DNA of 64,000 bases, taken from the NCBI RefSeq assembly GCF_005239225.2, contig NC_133287.1, positions 4,135,493-4,199,492 on the forward strand, read 5' to 3'. Positions 48,482 to 60,582 of the stretch are shown piece by piece. How positions within the stretch are numbered: the first letter of the stretch is position 1; the number at the start of each line of letters is the position of its first letter. The translations under genes were made by a program, and so were the position numbers. The DNA comes from Populus alba (Eukaryota; Streptophyta; Magnoliopsida; Malpighiales; Salicaceae). Below the pieces are notes generated by a model. The model worked only from the letters and a program-made list of their open reading frames with translations. It had not been told where the DNA came from and did not search any database.

Positions 48482-49550
48482 CTAAAACCGTCTAATCGAG
48501 AGAATTGAAGGTATGTTAAGACTAGCTCGTTCAGGTAGCACATGGGTTCCCCTCTTTCCCTTCCTTTTGTCTTTATCTATCTTTCTAGAAATATAAATTA
48601 AAAAAGAAAGAAAAGAAAGAAAGAGAGAAGTAGACAAACAAATATTAAGCTTAATTAATGTTTACTACTAAATTATTTAAGCTCATCCTATTTATTTTTA
48701 CATTTTAAAAATATTAAGTTTAATTTTAATTAATATTTTTTTGATGTTTTTAGATTATTTTAATGCACTGATATCAAAAATAATTTTTAAAAAAATAAAA
48801 TAAATATATTTTGATACATTTTCCAAGTAAAAAATACTTTAAAAAAACAATTAAAACTACATCACCACACACGTTAGCACGAAGCAATCTTGCATTTACC
48901 TAATATATATATATATATTCGGAAGCATGGGTGTGAAAAACACAATATTTTCCATTAGGAGCTAGTTTTCTCAAAACTATCAGCCTTTCATTTTCTATAT
49001 TTTGTTGGATTGGATATGAAATCCCTAATAAAGTATATTGGGACTAGTTTACAACCTCCCATCCTATATATGTTAATCTCCTAGGGTAGATTACAAGAGT
49101 AAGAAGTGGTGGCCTAATTTATAAAATCAAGGGATATTCACCAAACCATTTAATTACTAATTTTGAAGATTTAATTATTAGTAACTTTAAGTATGGATTA
49201 TAATTAAATTCTAGTAATGCATAAATTATTTAATTAACTGGGATTTGGAAGTAATTAAAGGAACTGCAGGAAAGCATCATCTCCTTAGTTATTATAAGTA
49301 GAATATATACTTTATTGGTTCAATATTGCAAGTAAGAAGATAAAAAAAACAAACTCTCATACCTTAGCTTTTGGAAGGATGAAAGACTATGATAGCAATA
49401 AAACAAGATCACACACAAAGATCGAAGACCACAACAAATAAATTTATGTAGTTTTTTTTTCCCCACTAAACATAATTCAATCTATAGTAACACCACCCAC
49501 TGTAATTCAACAGAGACCTCACTTTCTTTACTTGACCATATGGATTAAAA

Positions 49551-50372
49551 TCATGGCACATACTGCTCTTCCTGGCTCTCTTCGAAATCATCCTGGTTGT
49601 CGTACTTTTGCATGGAGTTATTGTTGTACTCGTACTTGGAGTTCTCGTCGTTGTTGTTGTTGTTGTTGTTGTAATAACCTCTGGTATTGTAGTTGTTTCT
49701 TGAGTTCTGCTGGTACTGATTTCGGTAGTAGTTACTGTTCTCATTATTGAGGTCATAGTAGTACTTTCCATTTGCCAAGTACCTTGTGTCACTCATGCCT
49801 TGCTTCTCATCGTTGGTGTAGCTATTGGCCCCGTTGTAGTACTTGTTGTTGTAGCTATTGGCACCATTGTAGTACTTGTTGTTGTTCTGGTTCCCCATGT
49901 TGGTGTATTCACTTCCTTGAAGGCTTGTTTCACCAAAGTTTTGTTGCTGCTCCTCATAACCATTGTTGTTGTAGTGGTTATTGGTGGTGGTGGTGGTGGA
50001 GTCAGTTGGATAATTGGTGTAGGTTTCTTGGGTTTGGGTCTGGGTTTTGTATGGCTGGTAAGTGGTTGTGGTGTAGGGTGCATTTGCTAGTTTAGTAGTG
50101 GTGGGGAACCGGGAGGATTCTTGACCATATAGACCATAGCCATTTTGGGTGTCTGGGATAAAGGCTGGATCCAGTTCTTGCTTGTTAAAGCTTTCTTCTT
50201 GTTTGCTGGGGAGTGTTTTATCTTGAACATTATTGTTGTTGATGGTGGTAGTGGAGGGAGTAGCGGTGGTGGCACTGACTTTGCTAAAGAACTGGCTCTC
50301 TCTAGCATGAATTTGCTTTGAGAAAATGGTTAAGAGAAAGAGAAAGGAAATGAGTCTTGGAGAGGGAGCCAT
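49551..50372 (-). CDS. E6-like secreted Asn/Tyr-rich protein
   Basis: Intronless 273-residue protein of the plant E6 family, named for a cotton fibre protein and with Arabidopsis members such as At1g28400 and At2g33850; the molecular role is unknown, probably in the cell wall or secretory path. The first true ATG is at 50372 (MAPSPRLISFLFLLTIFSKQ), and a signal peptide ends near HARESQF. Family hallmarks are ESQFFSKV after the signal, NGYGLYGQE, GMSDTRYLANGKYYYDL, and Asn/Tyr-rich repeats with runs of Asn. Two adjacent NNKYYNGANSY units form an internal duplication. The tail is acidic and ends EEQYVP. An upstream in-frame extension to 50405 starts with GTG and is rejected. A TATA box lies about 75 bases upstream. 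Confidence 0.88.
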   Translation of the reverse strand: MAPSPRLISFLFLLTIFSKQIHARESQFFSKVSATTATPSTTTINNNNVQDKTLPSKQEESFNKQELDPAFIPDTQNGYGLYGQESSRFPTTTKLANAPYTTTTYQPYKTQTQTQETYTNYPTDSTTTTTNNHYNNNGYEEQQQNFGETSLQGSEYTNMGNQNNNKYYNGANSYNNKYYNGANSYTNDEKQGMSDTRYLANGKYYYDLNNENSNYYRNQYQQNSRNNYNTRGYYNNNNNNNDENSKYEYNNNSMQKYDNQDDFEESQEEQYVP

Positions 50373-50445
50373 GGCTAAAGACGGGATAGTGTTGCTGTGT
50401 ATCACTAGCCTATAGTGGAGCTGGGAGGGTTTGTGAAGGTGCGAT

Positions 50446-50455
50446 CTTTATATAG
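50446..50455 (-). promoter_or_regulatory. TATA box of the E6-like gene
   Basis: On the minus strand CTATATAAAG, about 75 bases before the start codon, a good match to the plant TATA consensus at a plausible distance. Confidence 0.7.
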
Positions 50456-51312
50456 AAAGCCTTTCAATCACTCTCTCCGATTTTTTTTCCACAGCATTTT
50501 CAACTCTTTAGGTGCAAATGGAGGGAATTGGTGATGACTGTGGGCCCTGCATGAGAAGAAACTTTAACAAAAGAACTCCTTTTCTTTTTCTTTGTTTTTA
50601 TTTGATTTATGTGCATCTCTTGTTAATCGTGCTTAATTTTCTTTTGGCGATGTATTTCTTTAGTGTTTGATTTTTCTTCTTTCATAATTAATGAATGCCA
50701 TCATGGAAGAACACCGAAACCATGAGTTTTAATTTCATTTCCCTAAACATCAGCTGATCACCATACAAATTTCATACTAATTCAAATAAAATAATAACCA
50801 ATACTCATTCATGCTAGCTCTCCATAAATCAATCTTATCTTCTAAGCAAACCAAGCTAGATTGAGGATTATGACACAAGATTATACTGAGGTAATTAGTT
50901 ACAAGGAATCCAGGGTTTATCTCAAGGAAACTTCTTCTTCGACGGAGAGAAGGGGTCACTGGCAGCAGATTTTTCAAGCAGTAAAAATGTGAAATCAATA
51001 AAGTGACCTTCTTTATTAAAGATCATGTCCTTTCTTTAATATGTGAGGGGCGATTTGGCCATTTCAAAGATGAAAGAGGGATATGATAATATGCTAATCT
51101 ATGGCCGGGCAATTATGCCGTAGATTGTGGTGGGTGGGGCTAAGCAAATAATGCCATTTAGTGCAGACAGCATGTGCCCTCTTCCCTTTGTTTAATTTGA
51201 TCATATACGGACCAAACCCTTTTACTACGCTGATGGACACCACCATTCATGTTCTTCTTTTTTTTGGCATGCGCTCTTCCAAGAGCAGCTTTATTAAAGG
51301 AGTTTGCTGTCC

Positions 51313-51334
51313 ATATATATATATATATATATAT
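51313..51334. repeat. AT microsatellite
   Basis: About eleven uninterrupted AT units. Confidence 0.93.
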
Positions 51335-53020
51335 GGGATAGGAAAAGGGTTTTATGTATATATGCTTAAAATCACGAAGGGCAGTTAGAATTTATCGCTT
51401 GTTAGGTGGATACTTTTGAAAGACTCATCCGTTGGATTGATTGATTTTATTATCCAGATTGAAGATCACATGCAAGATGAGGGTGTAATTTATGACTAAA
51501 CAACTTCTTTATTAGTAATCAACTAACAATTCAATTAGAGAGAGCCCTCCTCCTGTGGGGGTTGAGGCAGGGTCAGGATGGTAGAATTTGGGACTTGTTT
51601 TTGCTGCTACACGCAATTATTTATACATGAAATTGTTACCAACCAGGGCAACTTTTCTGACTAAATTTACTGATGGGAAGGCTTGTTTTATATCCATGTC
51701 TACCGGCTAATCCTACTTGGTAGTTGTTTCTGTAATTGCGACACAAATATTTGGTGAGATAGGGTCCAAGTTTGTTTATTACACACAGCGAACATAACCA
51801 AACAGGATTGCTATTATTAATGAATGTTTATATGTCTCTCTGGTGTAGCTCTCATGAGTGCTCTGTTTTTCTTCTAACAAAAAACAATGGTTCATGTCCT
51901 GGAGATGATGTATACCACTTTTTGTAACAAGTTAAGAAATTGCATACCATTTTTTGTAACTATCAGACTCTCCTATATTTTATGTCTTCATGTCACTAAT
52001 TCATGGAATTCAGAATTTAATTGTAACCGTAACTCAAGGAAAAGGGAAAACGATAGGAAAGCCACCTTGTCCCTTCAAAGCTGAGGAATATGAATAGCAA
52101 CTGTTTAAAGGGAAAAAGGTAAAGGCAAAGAAATTTCCATTGTTCGTGCATTTGTCGAGTAGCTGCTGAGTGTTTTCCCTTCCTGGAGGGGAGGAGGAGG
52201 AGAAAGGAAAATACAAGTTTCATTCACCACAAGTACTGGTATCCATCGAGATCATACCAATATGTAGATGACCTGCCCCCCAATTCTCACTTGTCAACGT
52301 TGGTGGTTTGACCACTCAATTAAAGGCAAAAAGAGTTCTGGTGTTTGCCTTTTCTCCTTTTTCTTTTTTGAAGTGTTTTTTCTCCCTTGATTAGCGGAGG
52401 GAGGGAGCTTGTCAAAGTGGGTACTGGCATTGGCAATTCGGGAGGAAAAAAGAGAAGTATTCCACAGTATATTATTTTCCTTTGATTTTTCACTATTGCC
52501 AATCCAATCCACTCTGAAGGCTGAAGCACATTTGAATCTCAAATTTTGCGCTAAATTGAGAGTTGACTGGTATTATAATTTTAAACAAATCTGTAATACT
52601 ATAATAGATCCAACATTAAACTCATCATATTGGGCTTAGGGTACCGTTTACTGTGTGACCTAACTTCAAGCAATGTAAGAAAAAAACACATTGTAGCCTC
52701 TTTGGGCCTTCATAATTGTCCAATTTGTTTGACTTTTGTGGGTACAGTTTAGTGGTCTCAGCATTTCTTGCTCACATTTGATGCTTCTCCATCATCTTTT
52801 AGTGGATGGAATCGATGGATACCACAACTTCTTGTCCTTCCATTTGCCAGGGCATTCCAACTTATACGATACGTATGCAGGTCACAATGAATGGAAAGGA
52901 ATGGGAGAAACAATCGTAATTCAAGCACCAAAAGTCAAAATCATAACAAATTCAAAAATTAATGCCGAAATTAGTGAAAGATGGCTTGCACATGCGTGCT
53001 ACAATCCCGCAAGACATTGC

Positions 53021-53485
53021 TCAAGAATCAAGATCAGGAAATGGGTTCCACAGCATAAGTGAAAACAGTAAAAGATTGGGAACTAAAATAGGAATGAAAG
53101 GGTTAACGTTACTAACAAGTTTTTTCCTTCTAAGCCTCTTTCTAACATACTCTCTTCTTTGTTCATCGCCCCACTGTGCTTCCTCTAATCCCTTTGCAAG
53201 AATTAATGGTGGAGGCTGTTGGTATGGGCACTTGGACCTCCAAGAAGTTTCAGGACATCCTAATCTGGAGGCTCTTCTGAGAAAGAGAGAGAATCCCCAC
53301 CTTAGAAGGAGAGAAGGGAAGGTCTTGGTGTCTTTGGTGCAGAGGATGGGTGGATAGTCCCATTTGAGATAGCATGGGATCTGTGTAGAGATGAAGAACT
53401 GAGAGTAGAGAGGTGGTGTGGTTGTGGGGCTGGTTAGAAGATGGGTGAGGGCTTGAAGTCTCTGCTCCCATGTCGTGTCTTCCAT
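53021..53485 (-). CDS. Conserved plant protein of unknown function, 154 residues
   Basis: Single-exon frame. The first ATG (53485) gives MEDTTWEQRLQALTHLLTSP; an in-frame extension to 53560 begins with GTG and is not used. The middle holds CYLKWDYPP, PETSWRSKCPYQQPPP and a charged helix (DEQRREYVRKRLRRKKL). The C-terminus has a hydrophobic stretch, NPFIPILVPNLLLFSLMLW, that could be a membrane segment, ending NPFPDLDS. The composition and a feeling of familiarity suggest a conserved plant family, but I do not know its function. The 5' part is repeated, with errors, at 1-171. The coiled-coil gene lies upstream on the same strand. Confidence 0.7.
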   Translation of the reverse strand: MEDTTWEQRLQALTHLLTSPTTTPPLYSQFFISTQIPCYLKWDYPPILCTKDTKTFPSLLLRWGFSLFLRRASRLGCPETSWRSKCPYQQPPPLILAKGLEEAQWGDEQRREYVRKRLRRKKLVSNVNPFIPILVPNLLLFSLMLWNPFPDLDS

Positions 53486-54149
53486 TGCTTCATTGACCAC
53501 ACTCTTGAGGATGAGGCTGAGATTTGGATAAGAAGTGCCAAGGGAACAAATGCTTGACACTATTTACCATGGAGGTAGGCCCGCCAAACGCTATGCAAAA
53601 TGGCCTTTTGATGAGAATTTCGCAGGTCGGTGTGGTGTTTCTATGTTATTGGAGCACAAACCTTTTTGCACAACGATTAAGCAGATGCCTAATATAAAGA
53701 GTGCCATTACTCCTGAAATAACTTGGATTGGAAATAAAGCAAATAAACTGGAAGGTTGACGTTTCAAGTGATGAAGAACATCACGTCTGACATTTAGAAT
53801 ATCGGGAAGTCGAGAACATGTGGATTTAAGAAACGAGGTAATCAAAAGGCATCTTTTAATCAACACAGTATGCAATGAAGCAAATTAGCCTTTGCCATGA
53901 TTCCCATACATTAAGCTATCTACCAACGAAAATGCAACTTGGTGCGAGGAGCGACAATGGACATCGTAACACACGGTTTGGCCATGAAGTGCCAAATCAT
54001 TCCCATCCTTGAATTCCTTTATCCAACGGACCCGTTTACATTTCATATTTATATAAAATCAGTGAGAATTCTGCTGTCCAGTGTACAATGACAAAATTTT
54101 GGGAGTTTAATCACAAGAACCCAGAAAAACGGGGGAAAGGATCATAAAG
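53316..54149. repeat. Right-hand copy of the block found at 1-840
   Basis: Contains the 5' part of the gene at 53021-53485 and its upstream sequence. Here the gene frame is intact and sequence continues without a gap on both sides, so this is the better copy. Confidence 0.9.
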
Positions 54150-54444
54150 GAAGCATGTTTAGGCTATCATGATAACAACGAGTATGAAGCAATAACTCCA
54201 TTTCCCACGTTGCCACTAAATACAGATGACATGGGACAACAATATTGATTCGGGCATGAGAACCAGTAGTGAATCTGGAAACAAAACTCCAGCATGATCC
54301 AAGAAGAACAACATCACTGGCACAGATCAAACTGTTTCTCTCTTGCTTACTAAAAGAGCAGGACAAATGATGCTCAGTGAGTGTCCTTGGCTTCCTGTTA
54401 ATAGAATAGGCTGTGAAACTTCTCTCTGAGGAAACTTCTCTCGA
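53486..54444. other. Spacer between two minus-strand genes
   Basis: Promoter region of the gene at 53021-53485 and 3' UTR of the coiled-coil gene. An open frame on each strand (53535-53759 plus, 53591-53875 minus) is preserved in both copies only because the block is duplicated; neither looks like a known protein. Confidence 0.4.
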
Positions 54445-57133
54445 CTAGCACAGCTGTGATGAGAGCAATATCCAAGCACTCAATACAGGGAAGGTGATTA
54501 ACGCAGAAGCCTGTGATTTCATAAATTTCATAGAAATGTTTGATTCCATTAGAAAGAGCTAAATAGTTGATGCAGAGTCGTATACTGCTGTTTTTATTAA
54601 ATATAAAAGAGACTTTGGGAACTGGATAGGCACTCATACCACGAAAAATACTATTTCCTTGTTAGCAAGACAGGCTGTGAACTCATGTCTTTCCATTTCC
54701 TGCTTGACGAAAACTTGCAACTACAAATAGTGAAATGACAAGGGTTAATTTTTCATCACAATCACAATGGTATTTTGGCCAATGTGCAGATGATGCAACA
54801 GTTACCATATTCTACTTAAGCTCAAAGAAAGAAACCCCAAATAAACAGATAGATCATATCAACAGATGTTGAGTAGTAAAGTTCTTAGCATTCATGATTC
54901 AGTAAACTGAGAGCTTGTATAAAAACAGAGAACTGCAATCTATCACAAGTCACGACCTTATTTCTCAATCATTTTGTGGTTGAGAGAACCAGTATCTAAT
55001 GGCTGAATTGTTGTGTCAAATTCAATTTGATCAGCTCTCTAACTTATCATAAACAACAAATTTTGACCAACGAAAAACTTTAAACTGTACAGCATCTAGC
55101 AAAAGAATGACCGACGAGAGATTCATCACAGAGAAAACAAGGGGGGGAAAATGTTGTACAGAATCAAGAAAGCACGTAGGTTAGTACAAACCTCATGGTG
55201 GGACTCTTTTACTATTGCATAGAATCTTTTTAGCCAGGAGAAGGCTTGAGATACGTAAGCTCTCAAGGCAGACTCTTCACTGAAATGTGAACTCAACAAC
55301 CCATGAGCATTTGGAAGATATTCACCAGAAAGGTAACTGAAAAACTGTAAATCACCACAAAGGAATAAATTTGGTCAAAGCCTACATCTGTGATAATATA
55401 TCAGGCAAAAGAGACATATTAGTCTTTAAGTAAGCATTGCCATTGTTCACAATGTGGGAATTATTAAAACTTCATTTTTTTTTATAAACACATGTCAACA
55501 TATATAAAGATCAAGACAGCAGAAAAAACTTGACGCTACCTTTAAAAAAGTCCATCTTGGAGTGCTTGCTTGTCTTTGAGCCTTCAATCTAATCTGTTAA
55601 ATGAGAATGGGAACATTATAATAGACTCATTCAGCCATCAAGGCGTGGCAAAAAACAATGTTTAATTTTAGAAATCCTTATGAGCAGTTGGTCCAAATTG
55701 TATTGTGAGAAAATACTTCTTTAAGTTGAAGAGCCTGCTCAAACTGTTGAATTTGGATCCAACGTTCTGATACTATATCTTCCATCTGTAGGGAACAAAA
55801 ACAAATAAACCAACAACTAATTTTTATACTTAACAAAATTTGGATGCTTGTATATGATGAGATTACAACTATGCTATATTGGAAAGGGAGAGGGAGAGTT
55901 TAATACTTTATTAAACATAATCATAATAATAAGAGAAATATGTTTTCCAAAAGAAAAGACTAATTATTAAATTCAAATCCCCCCCCCCAAAAAAAAAAAA
56001 TAATAATAATAATAATCATAATAATAATAATTAATAAATAAATAAAAATGATTCCACTCTATTTTCCAGCACAGACAATTTCCCCTAACCTCTCAAACTG
56101 CAGATTTCAAAGTACCAAGCAAATGACAAGTGACTAAAAAACAAAGCCATATTCTGCATATATGCTTCTGAAGGCTCACTCTACAAACTACTTTAGTTCC
56201 TTGATATCCCTTTTCACTTCCATGGAATATTGCCTCATTAGATTTCCAAAAACACAATCTTCACCATGAATAACACAATAAACTTGCAAATAAGAAGATT
56301 GAACAAAACACAAGATAACACGGCTCCTCTTTTTTTCCCCGGCTGTTTATTCAAGGAAACATAAAAAATGTTTTATGCAGACAATATCTAAAATTAGTTC
56401 TCAAATCTCCAAATGCCCGACAATAACATCCACAACCACTCAAATAAATAAATAAAAGCAAACTAGTTAAGCGGATTGACCTTCTCAACTTGCGAAGTTA
56501 CCATTTGCAATCTATCCTCAGCTTCCCGGGCTTTCGATTCCAAGACATGAATATCAAAATTGTTCTTTCTCAAAGTAGCCCACAAAACCCTAACCTGTCA
56601 TTCAAGACATTATCAACAACCTACTACTATTCACATAACCAGTTAATAATTATATTAATCACCTCTTCTTCTAGGTCTTTAATCTTGTCATCAGCAACCT
56701 ACAAATAAAAAAGAAACATTCATTAAATTAGCAGGTTGAGTCCCAAATGAACTAACTACGTGATAATGTAATTCAAGAAACCAACCAGCCAACCTTTAAA
56801 TGTGAGAAAACAGATTGCAGATGGTTTAATTTGTGGTCTAGTTCTCCAATTAGATCCTCACATCTCTCCAAATAACGGTCTCTGTCGTTTATATTTTGAG
56901 TGATTTCCTCAAGACGAGATTCTGCATTTACATTGATTAATTAGGCAATCAACCAATCAAAATTCTGAAACTAAACCTCTTGGTTTGGTTTGGTTACCTG
57001 ATTGAGTGATTCTGAGCTTGGCCTCGTAGAGCTGGTTTTGGTGATCTTGAGATGAGAGACCCAGCACAGCTGACAAAATGGCTGGAAATACAAAGGGTAG
57101 TAGATAATAATAATAATAATAAACAGCTTCCAT
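54445..57133 (-). CDS. Coiled-coil protein with C-terminal membrane anchor, nine exons
   Basis: Complete 278-residue protein assembled from nine exons with canonical splice sites: 57133-56998, 56921-56794, 56698-56663, 56594-56481, 55785-55717, 55593-55540, 55344-55192, 54720-54640 and 54510-54445. The frame is unbroken throughout. The N-terminus is MEAV, six Tyr, then LLPFVFPAILSAVLGL, a signal-like or anchor-like hydrophobic stretch. Residues 40-165 are charged and heptad-like (coiled coil), for example ESRLEEITQNINDRDRYLER. Later come SYLSGEYLPNAHGLLSSHF and MERHEFTACLANKEIVFF, then a terminal hydrophobic segment ASALITFPVLSAWILLSSQL and a final Cys. I recall similar uncharacterised Arabidopsis proteins, but the function is unknown to me. 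The six Tyr codons are a TAT microsatellite. The C-terminal anchor suggests an endomembrane location. Confidence 0.88.
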
Positions 57134-59189
57134 TTTTGCGTCTCCAGCCCCCCCTCCTCTTCTGCTTTTACCGTGTCATCTACACTACGCTACATGTCCC
57201 ATTTATTTTGGAACTAGAAAGGAAGAGGGACGAGATTCGCATTATTTTTTTAGTTTTTGCTTTGCGCGTTCGATAATCTCACGGGTCCTGAACGACCATG
57301 TAAGCCTTTGGTATTGAACCTGAGTATTTTAGTTTTTTAATTATCTTATTTGTTTTTTAAATATATTAAAATAATATTTTTTAAAAAAAAATTAATATGT
57401 TTATATTAAAATCATTAAAAAAATTAAATTTCAAAAAAAAATTAATTTTTAAAAAAAAAACATGATAGACCACAAAAACAAATACATTATGTAGATGATT
57501 TTGACACAATTTTTTTAACATAAAAAAGATTAGAAAAATTTGTGAATTAAATTATAGATCCGATGGGATCTAATAAAATGACTTTGTCTAATTATATGAT
57601 ATGAAAAAACACAACAAAAATAAATATATTGAAATAAAAAATAAAAAATAACCATTATGACCATATAAAAAAAGCATTTTTTCAAAAGAAAATAAAATAA
57701 CAAAACTTAATTCTTATCCAACCCAATGTTAAATGATGAAATTAAAAAAAAATAAAAAAATAACAAAAAATAATCTAGATCAATCAAAGTTAGTATGCAA
57801 AACTTGTGACTTGAGTTTTGAGGCCATAATAATACCATGAATGAATTACAATGCTAAATTTCAAAAAATTCAAATATAGAAAGACAAGATAATAATAATA
57901 AAAAAAAACTCAATTAAAAAAAAGGATAAGAAAAACCAGAAACCCTGCAAACCAGATCATGCGAACAAAATAGTCTAATTAAATGTAAAACAAGAAAATC
58001 ATGAAGCACAATTCTTAAACTAATCCAATATTAAAGGACAAAACCAAAAATATATTCAATCCGAAAAAAGCAATCCAAAAAAGACTTGAGTCATCCGAGC
58101 TAACTCACCAAACTTATGACCTATATTATATGATCAAGATAACCTTTTAGAAAGGAAAGTGAAGAAAATCACAAAACTTAATTCCCAATAAACTCAAAGT
58201 TGAAGGATAAAATTAAAAAAAATAGGTGAAAAAAAATCTAAAAAAACCCGATATCAACCCTATAGACACATATGTTTCAAAAAAAGATCTATTTTTTTGC
58301 ATGTCATTCTATCTTATTTCTTTGAGAAACTAGAGTTGTCTATATGCACTCAAGACTATATGCATTAGAGCTAGTTGTTGTGTCACTTATTGAGGGAGTT
58401 GCAAGGTTCAAAGATGTTCTTATGTAGTTAGAATAACTTCAATGAGTACTTTAATTTGATGAGCGATTTGTTGAAGATTAAATAAAAGCTTATGTACTTG
58501 TTGTAAAAAGATTGATTAATCTTTAATATCTTTGTATTTCTAAGTCATCAACCATGGAAAAGAAATTTAGGTTATATATGAAATAAGAATGAAATAGCTT
58601 TTATTTCGTTCATTACAGACGATTTCACTAATAAAATTGTAAAAACTTCAAATTAGATTTGAACTCCCCACGACTTCTTGATGGGATGATGTGTTTGGGC
58701 TTGACCATTCCATGCTTTCTTGTAAAAACAAATCCTTTATTAGGATACATGACCCTCTAATGCTTAATTAGCAACTTATATGAGTTAAATAAAATATAAT
58801 AGAGAGAACAAGAATGAAAAATACAATAGGATATATGTTATGTTGTTGTGTGACTTGTTTTATTATCTTGTTGTTATCTTGTGACATAAGATATTTATAC
58901 ATCTTGGTTACATAAAATTACTTCGTAGAGAATGAAATTGTAGTCATATTGTATAGGTATAATTATGAAGAATAATTATTTTTATTGCACAGGTAACCTA
59001 CAAAATGAGTTATTGGGTGTCAGTGACATACTAGATAAGATAATCAATGTACTTACCATTGATGGTAGCTTTTTAAAATGATAATTTTATCTTAATCTGA
59101 TGGATACCCATTCTACTTTATCTAAATAGATAAGAGATTTTTTTACCCGGTCGGATTCAAGTAAAATCTAAAGGCAAAAATTCAGGTTA
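57134..59189. other. AT-rich intergenic region
   Basis: Promoter side of the coiled-coil gene, then about 1.7 kb of AT-rich DNA. The part at 57540-58250 repeats phrases (AAATGATGAAATTAAAA and GACTTGAGT-like blocks) seen at 28485-29340. No gene recognised. Confidence 0.4.
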
Positions 59190-60582
59190 TGGATTGGTTA
59201 AGGATATTTTTCTACCTTAACCAAAATTAAACTTAAATCTGATCAAAAATGCATTATTAGCCATAAAGTTTAATGTGTGTATATAAACTTGGACGTTACT
59301 TTCCTCAATCAACAAAAATACCTCTTCTCTTTTGAAAACCCTAGTAACCTATAAAAATCCATTTCTTTTCTCCTAAAAAAACCCATTAAAATACAATCTT
59401 TTTGTCAAGAACTCCATTAAAACCTAACCTTAAAAAAGATAAAAACATGAATAACTCAAATGATGACCAGCACAAGAAAAATCATCCATATCAAGACCTC
59501 GGCAATGTTCCAACTCAAAACCTTTACAAGCTTCCAACATCCCCATAATTTATCATTTATGAAAAGTCTTTACACCAACGTAATTCTAAGAGTGACTAGT
59601 GAGAATCTCCAAAAATACATAGGCACAAGTTACTTAGCTAAAGTGTTATGGATTGGTTAAGGATACTTTTCTACCTTAACCAAAATTAAACTTAAATTTG
59701 ATCCAAAATGCATTAATAGCCATAAAGTTTGTTTTTTTTTGTGTGTGTGTGTAAACTTGGAAGTTACTTTCCTCAATAAAAAAAAATACCTCTTCCTATT
59801 TGAAAACCCTAATAACCCATAAAAATCCATCATTTTTCTCCTAAAAAAGCCCACGAAAATGCAATCTTTTTGTCAAGAACTCCATTAAAACCTAACCTTA
59901 AAAAAGATAAAAACATGAATAACCCAAATGATGACCAGCACAACAAAAACCATCCATATCAAGACCTCAACAATGTTCCAACTCAAAACCTTTACAAGCT
60001 TCCAACATCCCCATAATTTATCTTTTATGAAAAGTCTTTACACCAACGTAGTTCTAGAAGTGACTAGTAAAAATCTCCAATACTACATAGGCACAAGTTA
60101 CTTAGCTAGAGTGTTGTCTTTTTCTACCTTAACCAAAATCTTGGACGTTACTTTCCTTGATCAACAAAAATACCTGTCCCTATTTGAAGTAACCCATTTT
60201 AAAACCTAACCTAAAAAGATGAAAACATGAATAACCCAAATGATTCCATATCAACACCTCAACAATGTTCCAACTCAAAACCTTTACAAGCTTCCAACAT
60301 CCCCATAATTTCTCCTTAATGAAAAGTCTTTACACCAACGTCGTTCTAGGAGTGACTAGTGAGAATCTTCAATACTACATAGGCACAAGTTACTTAACTA
60401 GAGTTGTGTTAGGTAGTGCTAAAGATTTTATTGAAGAAATTTGTGTTACAGAGCCTAGAGAGTCATTAAAATTAAAGGTTAATCATGTTTTGAATTTTAG
60501 TGGTTATACAAGTAATTTTTAAAAAAACAATTTGGGTGTTTTGGGGTTGATGTTTACGTGGATTAAGAGTGGTTTGATTTAA
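59190..60582 (+). pseudogene. TIM23 pseudogene with triplicated front end
   Basis: Three head-to-tail copies of a TIM23-like 5' region begin near 59190, 59650 and 60118, with start codons at 59447, 59915 and 60227. Each encodes an N-terminus like MNNxNDDQH, HPYQDL and NVPTQNLYKLPTSP, then EKSLHQ, and, in a shifted frame, ENLQYYIGTSYLA, matching the start of plant mitochondrial inner-membrane translocase TIM23. Only the third copy goes further, with GSAKDFIEEI, VTEPRESLKLKV and, beyond a stop, NNLGVLGLMF. All copies carry a TAA after PTSP, and there are frameshifts. TIM23 normally forms the presequence import channel; this locus cannot make it. No introns are seen, and the usual C-terminal part is missing after about 60582. 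Confidence 0.85.

Larger units (their letters stand above)
47252..49550. other. Intergenic AT-rich region
   Basis: Contains a second MITE copy and a TA microsatellite (separate entries), a TA tract near 48904-48918, and otherwise AT-rich DNA. The right end is the 3' flank of the E6-like gene. Confidence 0.4.
50373..53020. other. Intergenic region
   Basis: Promoter side of the E6-like gene, then about 2.5 kb with no recognised gene. An AT microsatellite lies at 51313-51334. Short frames at 52.0-53.0 kb show no conserved features. Confidence 0.4.

Noticed and set aside
49466..50095. Thr-rich, Cys/Trp-rich and Val-rich frames overlapping the E6-like gene
   Set aside because: Shadow frames produced by the Asn/Tyr/Thr-rich repeats of the real minus-strand gene.
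53535..53759. Plus-strand 74-codon frame also present at 210-449
   Set aside because: It appears twice only because the whole block is duplicated; sequence before and after shows no gene features.
54398..54637. 79-codon minus-strand frame MSAYPVPKVSFIF
   Set aside because: It reads through the last intron of the coiled-coil gene and out of frame across its final exon.
59190..60400. Regular spacing considered as a CRISPR-like or satellite array
   Set aside because: Only three long units that encode TIM23-like sequence; no short repeats with unique spacers, and the organism is a plant.
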